A DNA stretch of 64,000 nt from Balamuthia mandrillaris (lineage: Eukaryota > Discosea > Longamoebia > Balamuthiidae). The notes beneath the pieces are model-generated. The model saw only the letters and a program-made list of their open reading frames with translations. It was not told the DNA's origin and searched no databases. Below, piece by piece: positions 26,401 to 37,727 of the stretch; position 1 is the first letter of the stretch; every line of letters starts with the position of its first letter. Made by a program: the position numbers and the translations under genes. Where the stretch lies: the NCBI GenBank assembly GCA_031835245.1, contig JAVKOQ010000023.1:170001-234000 (forward strand), given 5' to 3'.

Positions 26401-26765
26401 GCGAGGAGGAGGAAGAAAAGGAAGTGCTCCCCTTGGATGCTGAACTATGAGAAAGAGAAAGAGAAACGGTGAAAGAGACCATAGAAAGAGAAGCGACAAA
26501 CGTGAGAACAGCAGTAAACTCAAGCAACATATCTCAGGCTCCCTTTCAACCACCGGGAGGAGGAGGAGGGGGATGGAGTTGACCCGATAGTTTCGAGAGA
26601 AAGTTGGTGTGTTGAAGCACGTCAAATCCATCCATAAACAGAAGCAAACTTTGAATGGTTCTCATTTTTCAAAAGAGAACACCCACCCACCCACCTTTGT
26701 TTCTTCTTCTTCTTCTTCCATCCCTTGCTCTTTCTTGTTTTCAAGAAGAAACAATTGTGGGGGAC
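26401..26765. other. Region between LRR relic and CAP gene
   Basis: Purine-rich then AT-rich DNA with short open stretches (FLKSEEEEEKEVLPLDAE just at the left edge) that may extend the LRR relic. No intact gene. Confidence 0.35.
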
Positions 26766-27552
26766 ATGGTGCTGAGCCAGAGAGAGACCATGGGGCAGAG
26801 GAAGTGGAACGGGGTGATGAGGCTGTGCTGGCTGGCATCGGCCGTGACGCTCCTGGTGTTGGCGGAGCGTGCAGTGCAGCGGGCGGAGGGTCTCTCCCCA
26901 GAGGAGCGAGGGCTGGTGGTGGAGCGGCACAACGTTTGGCGACGCCAGTACGGCAGCCCTGAGCTCGTCTACAACCTCACCTTGGAGGAAACGGAGTTCA
27001 CAGGTTTGTGTCTCTTCTCGTGCCCCTCCTCCTCCAACACCCCTTCTCAAAAAACACAAAACAGGGACAGAGGCGTTGGCAGGGGCCTGTGCAACGGTGC
27101 CCACGCTGGCGATAGGAGATCTGTGGGCGCAGAGCTTGGCGTGGTTAGGGTCCTTGCCGCAGAGCGCGGAGCAGAGGAGGGCGGCCTTGGCGAGGATCAT
27201 CGACGGCTGGGCGGAGCGAGGGATTGCCCAATGGGACTGCACCACCGACACCTGTTCGAATGGAGAAGGGGCGGAAGAAGGGACGACGGAGCAAAGAGGG
27301 CCGTGCAGCAGCCTGCGCTACCTCCTTCATCAGGAGGTGAAGAGCGTGGCGTGCGGGCTGACGAGGCCCGACGGGGAGGCCTGTTGCGTGGACAGGTGCA
27401 GCCCTTGCTGCGAGGCCACCATGGTCTGCAGCTACTACCGAGAGGGCTTCCAAAAGGAGCAGCCGGTGGACAGCACGGCTTGTCCCGAGAGCGAGGACGC
27501 CGCCTCGTCCGCCTTGCTCCCCCCTTCTTTCTTTGTTTTTGTACCATTGTAA
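26766..27552 (+). CDS. Secreted or membrane-anchored CAP (SCP/PR-1) domain protein
   Basis: Exons 26766-27003 and 27065-27552 give 241 residues. A hydrophobic segment at residues about 18-33 (VMRLCWLASAVTLLVL) looks like a signal peptide or anchor. CAP features follow: LVVERHNVWRRQYG (the HN...R helix), LAGACATVPTLAIGDLWAQ, then SVACGLTRPDGEACCVDRC and MVCSYYREGF, resembling the CAP vGCG...vvCnYxPxGN end. Many cysteines suggest disulfides and secretion. CAP proteins bind sterols or act extracellularly; role here unknown. The CAP His/Glu set is not fully evident, so the match is of moderate strength. The stop codon lies within a perfect 20-bp palindrome containing TGACGTCA. Confidence 0.72.
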
Positions 27553-27570
27553 CTCATGACGTCATGAGTT
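27551..27570. repeat. Perfect 20-bp palindrome with CRE core at the CAP gene stop
   Basis: Arms AACTCATGAC and GTCATGAGTT meet with no spacer, giving a central TGACGTCA. The TAA stop occupies 27550-27552. Confidence 0.8.
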
Positions 27571-27719
27571 GATATTTGCTATGCAGCAACACTTGTGCAT
27601 AATTGCTTCAGCATTTCTTCAGCAAAGCTGTTTTTCCTACAGCATTACTGCACGATTACTGCACAAAATATTTTTTGTCGACCAAGGAAAGAGAGAGATT
27701 GGAAATCTTGTCATAGGAT

Positions 27720-28192
27720 TTAGTCGCAAAGAAAAGTATCGTCGAACCTAGGCGCTGGCCTAGGGGGTTGATACAGGTCGGGCAACAAAGCACCTCGTGG
27801 AGGGTTGGACGGCAAGGGCCTCCTGATCTTGATGAATAGATGATCTCCGCGATGATTGTGATTCGCTTCGCATGCTTCGCACAGATCTTTTTTTTTAAAA
27901 AAAATAACAATAAAACAAAGTGTGAAAAATACAATAAACATGAAAGAGAAAGGGAGGAAGGAAGGATGGGAAGCGCATGGCGAACCAAAATCGTCACAGT
28001 TGCCACATTTGAAGCGGTTTCCCTTTTATTAACAAAAGAAAAAAGATAAATGGGGGTGAGCTTTTGCCGTCAAAGACTTGCGGGCAGTCAGTTCAAGAAG
28101 AAGAAGAAGAGAGAGAGAAAAAAAGAAACCCTGATAGGGCATTGTCCGCAGTTGTCGCAGGTAATGCCGATGTGCTGCACGGAGGACGACAT
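27720..28192 (-). CDS. Small ZZ-type zinc-finger protein
   Basis: A gene whose exons are too short to stand out unspliced: 28192-28130, 28022-27986 and 27886-27720, joining to 88 residues. The spliced product starts MSSSVQHIGITCDNCGQCPI, continues RGNRFKCGNCDDFDLCEACE and then HNHRGDHLFIKI. This is a complete ZZ finger: C12, C15, C27, C30, C36, C39, H45, H49, with the typical HxGIxCDxC, PIxGxRxKC and DFDLCxxC words. ZZ domains occur in p62/NBR1, dystrophin and Mib proteins and bind N-degrons, SUMO or other partners. Here almost nothing else is present, only a Pro/Arg-rich tail of about 35 residues ending FDDTFLCD. A free-standing ZZ protein could be an adaptor. It lies 199 bp downstream of the EEP nuclease gene on the same strand. 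Confidence 0.85.
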
Positions 28193-28391
28193 TCTTGGCT
28201 TGGTTTTTTTTCTTTTCGGTTCTGTTTGTTTTTATAACGCTACTATAGCTTTATAAAACCGGAAAAAAAGATAAAGAAAAAGTGAAGTAACCGGTAACGG
28301 TGTTTCTCTCTTTTTTTTGTTTTTTTTCACTTCACGAAAGAATAAAAAGAAAGAGGTTTAAAGTTTAAAAAAAAAGGGTTTTTGTTTTAAA

Positions 28392-31300
28392 CTAGGCGGA
28401 AGAACAAGCATGAAGAACAGCAACCACGCCAAAATGATCAGACGGCCAAAACGGAACCACTCTCCCTCTGACCATCGGCAAACTGCCTGAAGAAGATGCA
28501 CACGAAGAAGAAGAAAGCTCTTCTTCTCTCTCTTTTTCCTGCTGTTGTTCCTCCTCCTTTTCCTCCTTTTCCTCCTCCTCCTCTTCCTTCTCTTTTTCTT
28601 TCTCCATATTGTTATTGTCATCGTTGTTGCTTGAAGCTTTGATCTCTTCCGTTCCAATCATTCGAATGTCGGAAGCAATCCACTTTGGAGGTTGTTGTTG
28701 AGAAGAAGAATGATTGGAGAGAAGAATCCGATCGGTTCTGCGGACTTGGTAGGAACGAAGTGCACTCGTTAGCTTGTTTTTCCTGTTATGCGGACATTTA
28801 TTTTGTCACTCCACCATTAGCAGTTAAACGATGTGAGAGAGAGAGAGAGTGTGTGTGAAGATGTAGAAAGCTAAAGAAAGATAAAGGAAGCAAAACAACA
28901 AGAAATAAACGCGAAAATATACCTGTAGTTAAAAGTATAACCTTCCTCCTCAGGACGCAAATGAGGCCACAAATCGACATACTCGGATGGAATGTTCTCG
29001 TTCTCTTTGCCATCGCCAAAGTTAAAGTCTCCCATTAGAACACTTGTCGATACTTCTTTATCACTGCGCAGAAGAGAGAACACCAATTCGAGTTGTTGTT
29101 TGCGAATCGGTTCGTCTTCTGGATAAGACTCAAAGTGAGCCGTTGCCACTGATAGTTTGTAAGTTGAAGAAGAATTGTTGTCTCTGAAAAGAAGAAGCTC
29201 TGCAATAAGAGCTCTATTTTGTGTTTGTTTGAAGAAGCGAACGGAGTGAGAAACAGAAAAAAGATAGGGAACTAACCACAAAAGAAACAAAGAAAGTTAA
29301 AAAAAAAACCAATGGAGAAAGGAACGCACCTTCTCGCCAGTTTTGTCGGCAAATCGTGCAAACACAACCGATGAAACGGAATGCGGGACAGCATCAAGAC
29401 GCCATACGGCTCGACTGTCTCGCCTCCCCCACCATCTGAAACGGCGTATCCCTCTCTCACCCAACTTTGTTCCAAAACGAGCTGCAAGAACGGTTTTGTC
29501 ACTTCTTGAAAGGCGATGACGTCGGCCTCTTCCTTCTGTACGATCTTTAGGAGTTCTGGATGACGCACTTTACCGGCAGTTCTGTGGAAAAGGATGTTGT
29601 AGGTGAGCAATTTAAGTTGTGGTTGTCTTTGTCGTCGGGTTATTTCTTCTTCGTTTTGCCACCAAGAAGAAGGATAAGGAGAAGAAGAGGAAATAGAGGG
29701 AGCGGGAGAAGAAAGAGAGCGCCAAGATTGAGTTTGAGAGTCAAAATAGGCTGGGTGCAGTTCTATTCGACTGAGTTCCAGTTTGTCAGATCGTCTTTCT
29801 TCTTTCTTTTCTTCCTTCGGAATTGAAGAAGCAGAGGAGAAGGAGGTAGAAGAATCAGTTTTGTGCTTTTCATCATCGTCTTCATCAGAAGAAGATGAAG
29901 AAGATTTGGCAGAGGTAATGCCGACTGTGGGTTTTGTGGTAACTTTGGGCTCCACCCAATAAAGGTCGCCAGAATTAAAGAAACGTATCAGTTCCATCAA
30001 TTTTTTCTGTTTGTAGGAACGCCGAAGAAATCCGGCATCAGTTCTCTTTGCGATAGATGTTGAAGAAGATGGAGATGAGGAAGAGGATGAAGATGAACAA
30101 GAAGAGACAGGTGATAAAGAAGAAAATGTAACGCTTGCCTCTTTCATCTCCTCATATCCATCAACATCGTGGCTATCTTTTTCCTCTTCTGCCTTGCTTC
30201 CTTCTTGTTGTTGCAGCTGTTCTTGTTCAGGTGCTAAAAAGGAAGCAACGTGAGAGATGGTAGAAGGAGCAAAAGGATTTTGCAAAGGTCTTGAATGGAC
30301 CCACAAGTTTTGTTGCGGTCCTTCAAAGAATCCCATCAAAATGGTCATTCGTAGTGATGGAGACAACACAGAAGCCGAAGAAGAAGAAGCAGCACAGAAC
30401 CGTTCCCCCTCGTCATCATCGTCATCCTCTTCGTTGAAGGAAGCATCGTCTCCTTCTTCCTGTTGATGTTCGGCTTCTTTCTTTCCTCCGATTGTACTCC
30501 ATTGGACATTTGGCAATGATATTTCCGCCGTTTCTTCATCGAAGAGAAAACAAGAGGGTCCGATCGTTGACACTGTCGGCAGCTTTCGTTCTTCTTCTTC
30601 TTCTTCTCTTTCTTCCCCTCCTTCTTCGCCACCATCGTTCTTCTTCTTTCGTACTTTGATAAACGAACCGCTGGAAGTAGGCGAGAAGGAAGAAGTTGGT
30701 AACTGAAGCTCAAACCCACTGCCATTTATCGCAGGAGTGGAGACAAAGGGTTGCCAACAAGTGTCAATGATTTGAGCATCGACCCATCGTTTCGTTTGCT
30801 TCGTCCAGCTCAGCTGATGCAAAGTAAAGTAGTCCTCCTCATCGCTGACAAAAGTAATGTAGGTGTCTCCAGAATGAGGATCAGGAGCACAGCACAACGG
30901 GTATAAAGCCGATGCTTTTGGGACTTGTTCTTCCTCTTCATCGCCGCTGTCATCATCTTCCATCATCATCTTTGATGAAGAGGAGCGAGAGGCTTCTTCG
31001 GTGAGGTTGAGTTGTCGCCATCGACGTCCATCACGAGAATACAGTTCGAAAATATGACCATCTCTTCCGACATAAAAGACATGTGTGATGTTGTCGTGCA
31101 CGAAGCATCCAACGGATGCAACTTGCGTTATCTCTGCACATTCTTCGTATACTTCTTTACCTTCTTTTTCTATTGGAGCAGTGATTGTTATCATGTTGGA
31201 ATAATACGACGAAGCAGATGGTGGTGGAAGCCTTGAAGATCGTTTTCTTCTTCGCCACCGTAAACGAACGCGATGAGAAGCAGGCCGATTACTTTTTCTT

Positions 31301-32363
31301 ACTTTCCTTCGTACAAATGTTGCAAAAACGTCTGTTACTTCCCATCGCATCGTTTCATGCCAAAATTCTATTTTGTCTCTTTCTTGTTCTTTCTCTTCTT
31401 CTTTCACTTCCTCCATTTCATTAACGTCTTGTTGTTCTTTAGTCAAAGGTGAAAGAAGCGGAGTGAATCGAAAGAGTCGTGATTGAGAACCTAGTTCCAC
31501 AAAGTACGCTTCGATTTGTCCTTTGTACAACTGTGCTTTCACAGCAACTCCTTCAATCTCTTCTTGCATCTCCTTCATTCCACATCGTTGCGACACGTTC
31601 ACGCAGGTGTATGTCCATCTTTCTCCTTGCTGAAGTTGTTTGTGAAGGAGGAGAAGATGACCGTTTGTGTCGCTCAGATAAAAGACAAAAAGCTCCGGTG
31701 AAGAACAGTCTTGTTGTTGACTTCGAGGAACACAGGAGAGGGTCGATGTGCCGGATCGAATGGGAGGCAGATCGGTGTAGACTTTGTGTTGCCATGTGTG
31801 GTGTTTGCTCTCATTTCTTTTATCGCCTGTAATGAAGAAACGACAGGAAAGAAAGCAACGATAAGAAAGAAACGACAAGATAGAAAGAGAACGAAAGAAT
31901 GATAAAAACGACAAGAAAAGAAATGACAACAAAGAAACGATATCAAAGAAAGAATGCCTTTAACGGGCGTACCATCACTCTTAGAATACAGCTCGTGCAA
32001 AAGTCCATCCGACCCACGAAAGAACAAATGATGCCAACAGCCACCACCAGCACCCTCCCTGCACACGTCGCCCCGTTGTTCCGCTGTCGGTGCCTCCGTG
32101 CGACAATAAGCAAACGTTGGCGTTGCCTCATACTCTTCCTCCTTCATGGGCAGCTCCTCCCAAAACCATTGCCACTCCTTGCCTCCCTCCTCCTTCGATG
32201 GAGCTGCGGTGACTCTGACCTGCATGATGCGGCCGTTGGCAGGGTTGAACACGAACGTCCTTCGCTTGCCTCCTTGGGTCCGAGGAAGCCCCGCCGGTGA
32301 GCGGCGCAGGGTCGTCGGCTCTTCCTCCTCCTCCTCGTCTTCTTCCATTCCTGCGATATTCAT
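28392..32363 (-). CDS. Fusion: fucose-lectin-like propeller repeats plus TDP2-like EEP nuclease
   Basis: Exons 32363-31973, 31826-29330, 29213-28923 and 28782-28392 give 1189 residues. The first 550 residues hold repeated WHHLFFRGSDGLLHELYS, HVFYVGRDGHIFELYSRDG and YITFVSDEEDYFTLHQLSW segments, the blade pattern of fucose-specific/PLL-type lectin propellers. A Ser/Glu-rich linker follows. The C-terminal third is an endonuclease/exonuclease/phosphatase fold: LLTYNILFHR, DVIAFQEVTK, VATAHFESYP, VLMGDFNFGD, YTFNYR, RRTDRILL and PSDHFGVVAV, supplying the catalytic Asn, Glu, Asp and His. Spacing resembles TDP2, which removes 5'-tyrosyl adducts left by topoisomerase 2. An acidic insert of about 50 residues lies before the last motif. 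Intron 1 has TTTCTTGTCGTTTC-type repeats. Confidence 0.82.
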
Positions 32364-33021
32364 TTGTTTTTTTTTTTTGGTTTATGGCTTTTTTTCTTCA
32401 ATCTCCCCCTAAGAGAGAGTTGAAAAGGAAGGATAACAATGCTTTAGAAACAGAGGAAAGAAAAGAGTTGGTTTTTGTTTTTTTTTTTAAAAAAAAAAGA
32501 AAACCTGCGATGCCTTTCCTGTTCTCCTATTTTCTCTTCTCTTTTTGCTTTCTTTCCTTTTTTTTTTCAGGGAGAGAAAAACGTGATTGCATTCCAAACA
32601 TTCCTCAAACGGTTTTAGGTTAAAATATGTCGACAATATATGCATGGCGTCGACATTTAAATTTGGTATGTCGGCATGAAATCACTGACGTCAGGTTTCA
32701 AATACATTTTTTTTTTGTTTTTCTTTTCAGTTCATTTTGCTTTGTTGCAGTGAAAAGAAAGAAAAGGCTCGCTTGCTGCTGCTTTTTTTTCTCTCTCGCT
32801 TTTCCGGTTCTCTCTAGCCACTTTGTAACTTTTTATTTTTTTTTCCCCAAAGCAAAAAAAAAAAGGTACCGCACCAAAAACGACCCTCACTTTTTTTTTT
32901 CTTAAAAACTGACCATCACTTTCATCACTTTTCAACAAAATCGATTGATTTGATTTTTTTTTTTTTCGCTACGCCTTTTTTTTTTGGTGCTGTTTTCAAA
33001 ACAAAACAATAGAATATTAAA
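32364..33021. promoter_or_regulatory. Divergent promoter, EEP fusion / UBA1
   Basis: 658 bp, T- and A-homopolymer rich. It contains TGTCGACA at 32628-32635, a second GTCGACA at 32649-32655, and a CRE palindrome CTGACGTCAG at 32685-32694. A further TGTCGACA falls in UBA1 codons about 15-18. No coding signal. Confidence 0.45.
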
Positions 33022-36000
33022 ATGCAACAATTGAGATTGGCCAAGGAGGAGACGGATGCGGAGGGTGTCGACACCGACCTGATGTCCCGCGTGCTCCCCA
33101 TCATGGGCGCTGGCAACCTGAAGAAGCTGATGAGCCTTCACGTGCTCGTCTCTGGCATGAGCGGCCTCGGCGCTGAGATTGCAAAGAACCTCATTCTCTG
33201 TGGGTGTGGCTCTGTTACGATTCATGACACACAACCCGCTCAATGGGTCGATCTCGCTTCTCAGGTTCACTACTTTTCTCTGCTCAGCTCTTCTTCATCG
33301 TTCTCTTCTCTCTCTGCTCTTTCTTTCTCTTTATTTTCTTTTTCATTTTGTTAACAAAAGAAGCGAAACAAAACGATAGTTTTACTTGACGGAAGCGGAT
33401 ATCGGCAAGAACAGAGCGGAGGCATGCTTGGCCAGGTTGGCTGAGCTCAACCCTTACACCAAGACTAAAGCGCACACTGGCGCTCTCGAAGAGAGCTTCC
33501 TCGACCAATTTAAGGTTTGTTCTCTCTCTCTCTCTCTGTTTTCTCTATAAATGTTTCTCACGCTTCTTTCCTTTTTACAAAAGGTGGTGGTACTTGTAGA
33601 CTATAACTCTCAGGAGGAGCTGTTGCGAGTGAGCGATTATTGTCACAGCAAGGGCATCGTCTTCATCAAGACGGATTGTCGTGGCTTGTTCTCTTGCGTC
33701 TTTTGCGACTTTGGAGAGGAGCACCTCGTGCAGGATGCCACCGGCGAGGAAGCCAAACAAGCTATCATCACATCCATTTCTCAGGTATCTTTCTTGTCTC
33801 TCCTCTTGTCTTTTTGTCTCTTGACACTAGAAAATAAAACTGAACAAATGAAACAATTAGGCTAATCCAGCTGTCGTGACGACGCATGAGGAGAAGCCCC
33901 ACGGTCTTCATGAGGGAGACTATGTACAGTTCTCAGAGGTGGAGGGCATGACCGAGATCAACTTCACTGGCGCAGTCACTCATCCTACCGCCGCCATCAA
34001 GGTCACCAAGATCAATGGTCTCTATGGATTTGAGGTCGACATTGATACCACCAACTTTAAGCCTTATGCTGCCAATGGTCTTGTTAACGAAGTTAAAATT
34101 GAGATTCCTGTGAAGTCGGTTCGTATTTTCCTTCTCTGTTACTATTGCTGTTTCTTTTTCTGTTGTATTTTCTTGTTTTTATATTGACAACAACCATTGT
34201 CTGGACTCATATCTTTTGACAAAAGAAATCCTACCGTGATGCATTGGAAGTTCCTGGCGAATTCATCATCTCTGACTTTGCCAAATTCGGCCGCGCAGAG
34301 CAGCTCCACTTTGGGTTCCAAGCCTTGCTGGCCTTCCAAGCCCAACACGACGGCACCTTGCCAGAGCCCGGCAACGCCGAGCATGCTGCTGAGATCGTGA
34401 AGCTCGCTACCGAGCTCAACAACGCCGCCAAGGAGAAGAAGGACGTGCACACTGTGGAGGAGATTGATGCTGATATCATCAGCAAGCTGGCCATCACCGC
34501 ACGCGGCAGTGTGAACCCATTGACGGCCTTTGCGGGTGGTGTGGTCGCTCAAGAAGTGCTCAAAGTGACCGGCAAGTTCAATCCCATCCATCAATGGTTC
34601 TACTTTGACTCCCTGGAGTGCCTTCCTCCCGAGGACGAGGCGCACAAAGTGGACCGCACACTGAAAGGCACACGTTACGACGGACAGATCGCCATCTTCG
34701 GCAACGACTTCCAGCACAAGTTGATGAACTTAAAGACCTTCCTCGTTGGTGCTGGCGCTCTAGGCTGCGAGTTCCTCAAGAACTTCGCCTGCATGGGCGT
34801 CAGCTGCGGCGAGCAAGGCAAACTCACCCTCACCGACATGGACAACATTGAGAAGAGCAATCTCAGCCGTCAGCTGCTCTATCGTGACCGAGACATTGGC
34901 AAGATGAAGAGCGTCTGTGCCAAGCGCGCTGCCTGTGAGATGAACAGTCAGTTCAACATCGAGGTTCACGAGATCCCCGTTGGCCCTGACACCGAGGACA
35001 CCTTCAACGACCAGTTCTGGCAGGAGCTGGACTTGGTGATTAACGCCCTCGATAACATCAAAGCCAGACTCTATGTGGATGGTCAGTGCGTGCGCTACCA
35101 GAAGCCTCTGCTGGAGAGTGGCACTTTGGGTACTAAGGCCAACACGCAGGTGGTACTCCCCAGAAAGACCGAGAGCTATGGCTCTTCGAGAGATCCCCCC
35201 GATGCTGCCATTCCTATGTGTACATTGAAAAACTTCCCTCATCAGATCGAACACACTATTGAGGTTCGTTTTTTGTTGTTTCTTTGTCATTTTTATGTTG
35301 TTTGTTTTTGTTTTTGTCTTTATTTCGGTTTGAACTGACTTCTTATTTCACTTAAATTTAAAGTGGGCAAGAGACAAGTTTGCTGGCTACTTCACCAACG
35401 CCTTTGAGGATGCTAACAACTGGGTGTCTGGTGATGACTTTGTCAAGAGCCTTGAGTCCATGGAGTCCGCTGCTGCCAAGAAGGAGCGCCTCCAGTCGGC
35501 GGTGACCTTCCTCGACATGTTCCAGGGTGGTCAAGTCACCTTTGAGGACTGCGTGCGCTGGGCTCGCCTGCAATTCCAGGATCTCTTCTACAACATCATC
35601 GAGCAGTTGCTCTTTAACTTCCCCAAAAACGCTGTGACGAGCACCGGCGCTCCGTTTTGGTCGGGACCAAAGCGTGCTCCTACCTCCATCCAGTTTTGTG
35701 AGGAGGATGAGACCCACATCCAATTTGTGGTAGCCGCCGCCAACTTGTTGGCTTATTGCTTCCGTGTGGAGGATCCTCGCGTACGTTTCTCTTGTTTTTT
35801 TTTTTCTGGTGGCATTTTTTTGACTTAGTTTTCATATTGCAGTCAAAGGACGTTGAGTTTGTGAAGAAGGTGGTGAGCACGGTGGAGGTACCTCCCTTCG
35901 TGCCCAAACAAGGTATCAAGATCAAGTCGGGAGATGACGACAAGACCCCAGAAGGCTCTGAGGATGACGAGGAGATCGTCGCCAATCTGTTGGCCCGCTT

Positions 36001-36703
36001 GGAGGCTCTCCCCAAGAACAAGTTCCCCGTGGCCGAGGATGGACGTTGCTTCAACCCCATCTCCTTTGAGAAGGACGATGACACCAACTTCCACGTCGCT
36101 TTCATGACCCGTACGTTGTTTCCATTTTGTGTCCCTTTTTTTTTTCTCTTCCTCATCCATTGTGTTCCTTTTTTCTCTCTCTTACTCATCCCTTCTTTTT
36201 CTTTCATCAATGCGAATAATAGATGCTTCCAACTTGCGTGCAGCCAACTATCATATCCCTCCCGCTGACTTCCACAAGACCAAGAAGATTGCCGGCCGCA
36301 TTACCCCTGCCATCGCCACCACCACCGCCATGATCACCGGCCTTGTAGGCCTCGAGCTCTACAAGACCATTCTCTTGCTTCACGACAAGGAAGACAAGTT
36401 CCCGTTGGAGAAGTTCCGCAACAGCTTTGTGAATTTGGCTGTGCCGACCTTTGTTCAGTCGGAGCCTTTGCCTTGCGCTGTTCATAAGAGCGATCCCGCT
36501 AAGAAGAAGAGGTACTATCCTGAGGGTTGGACCCTGTGGGATAGCTTTGTGGTGGACGAAGGGGATGTTACCTTTAAGCAGCTGTTGCAAATCTTTGAGG
36601 AGAAGCACAAGCTGGTCATTTCCAGCATCAGCTGTGGCACCAGCTTGATCTACAACCCGTTCTTCCCTGCGCATAAAGCCAGAATGGATACCAAGTATGT
36701 TCC

Positions 36704-36738
<35 letters not shown>

Positions 36739-36742
36739 TTAC

Positions 36743-36788
<46 letters not shown>

Positions 36789-36980
36789 GGATTTGGCGAC
36801 TAACAATGTACTTTGAAACAATCGTATAGGATTTCGGAGTATGTGAAGAATCATGTAACGAGCTATCAGATCAAGCCAACGGATAAGCACATCCAGTTGG
36901 TAGTGTTGGTGGAAGATGTGGACGATGATGAGCTGGAGGTGGAGATCCCTGACCCCTTGTTGCTCAAGTTCAGAGAGTAA
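33022..36980 (+). CDS. UBA1: Ubiquitin-activating enzyme E1
   Basis: Nine exons (33022-33264, 33380-33514, 33584-33784, 33861-34118, 34226-35263, 35364-35780, 35843-36110, 36223-36694, 36830-36980) give 1060 residues, the usual UBA1 size. Domains in order: inactive adenylation half (VLVSGMSGLGAEIAKNLILC), first catalytic half with FCCH, active adenylation domain (LVGAGALGCEFLKNFACMGV, TDMDNIEKSNLSRQLLYRD), catalytic Cys loop PMCTLKNFPHQIEHT, second catalytic half, then MTHASNLRAANYHIP and the C-terminal ubiquitin-fold domain. It adenylates ubiquitin with ATP, carries it as a thioester and charges E2 enzymes. The ubiquitin-type Cys loop distinguishes it from SAE2 and UBA3. Seven of nine exons begin in phase 0. 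Intron 8 is a long CT array. Confidence 0.97.
36706..36785. repeat. (CT)n array in UBA1 intron 8
   Basis: Nearly pure CT repeat on the sense strand just after the 5' splice site, broken by CCCTCTTACT. Confidence 0.9.
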
Positions 36981-37342
36981 AAGTTTTTTATGAAGACAAT
37001 AAAAAAAAACATTCGTAATGCCGTATTTCCCGAACGCAGGAAAACAACACCATCGTTGGGCATTTGCAAGGTGGAAAACCCAAAACCACATTCGAAGTGT
37101 CATTCCCACGATGCAGCCGCCAACACTTTCAGCGTTTACTGCGCCATCACAACAGGTCAGAGGACTGTAGCGCCGCAGGGAGACATAATACCTGCGCGCT
37201 AACAGGCAGAGGACGCCACAGAGACGGGGCCTATTATTTATTTCCTTTTCTTCAATACAGCTGCCGTACGTTTTATCAGCTTCATGACGACGTGATCTAC
37301 CAGTTGCGAAAGTCGAACCCAAAAAAACGGGCAAAAAAAAGT
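36981..37342. other. UBA1 3' region, unexplained segment next to tRNA
   Basis: No convincing ORF. On the minus strand a TGGCGCAGTAAACGC word resembles the tRNA A box (TGGCGCAGTGGAAGC in the neighbouring tRNA), and the same strand later runs into nine T residues, so a Pol III transcript is conceivable. A TGACGACGTG decamer lies at 37285-37294. Confidence 0.25.
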
Positions 37343-37414
37343 TAGCAGAGGGAGGTTTCGATCCTCCGACCTGTGGGTTATGGGCCCACCACGCTTCCAC
37401 TGCGCCACTCTGCT
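37343..37414 (-). tRNA. Initiator tRNA-Met (CAT)
   Basis: 72 nt. The acceptor stem AGCAGAG pairs with CTCTGCT, and the gene ends in A. D-arm box TGGCGCAGTGGAAGC, anticodon loop with CAT, and the GGGCCCATAACCC region give the three G-C pairs typical of initiators. The T arm has GATCGAAACC, where the A replacing T in the usual TTC(G/A)A loop is the eukaryotic initiator hallmark. No CCA is encoded and no intron is present. It lies between the convergent UBA1 and NVL genes. Confidence 0.95.
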
Positions 37415-37727
37415 TAATGTCTTCATTCGGGTTGGGGGTTACATTGAGGATGTCCGTGCTTTGGCTTTGGGCAAAGAGGCACACTTGCTAGGGGGAGGCT
37501 GATTCCTGAGTAAACAGTCGCTGCTGCACGAGTTCAGTTGGGTATTGGACGTGGAGGCTTGATTCTTTTGGAAGGGTCAAAACGAAGACTCCATGTCCCG
37601 TAGGTGGGTGGCGCCCTCATTCGGACACTTGCCAATGTGCTTCCACTTCAGCAGCAGGAGTTCTTTCCGTTGCCGAGAGAGGAAAAAAACAAACAAACAA
37701 AAAAAGGTATCTTGTTGTTGTGGAGCG
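37415..37727. other. Region between tRNA and NVL stop
   Basis: Mostly featureless. It may contain an alternative last NVL exon (37662-37617) reached by splicing from AATAC|gtaacg inside the annotated stop; the join would be in frame and would replace the last residue with a short polar tail ending in VSE. Confidence 0.3.

Noticed and set aside
27720-27890. Structured non-coding RNA (stable GC-rich pairs, CCTAGGC...GCCTAGG)
   Set aside because: The stretch is fully explained as exon 3 of the ZZ-finger gene.
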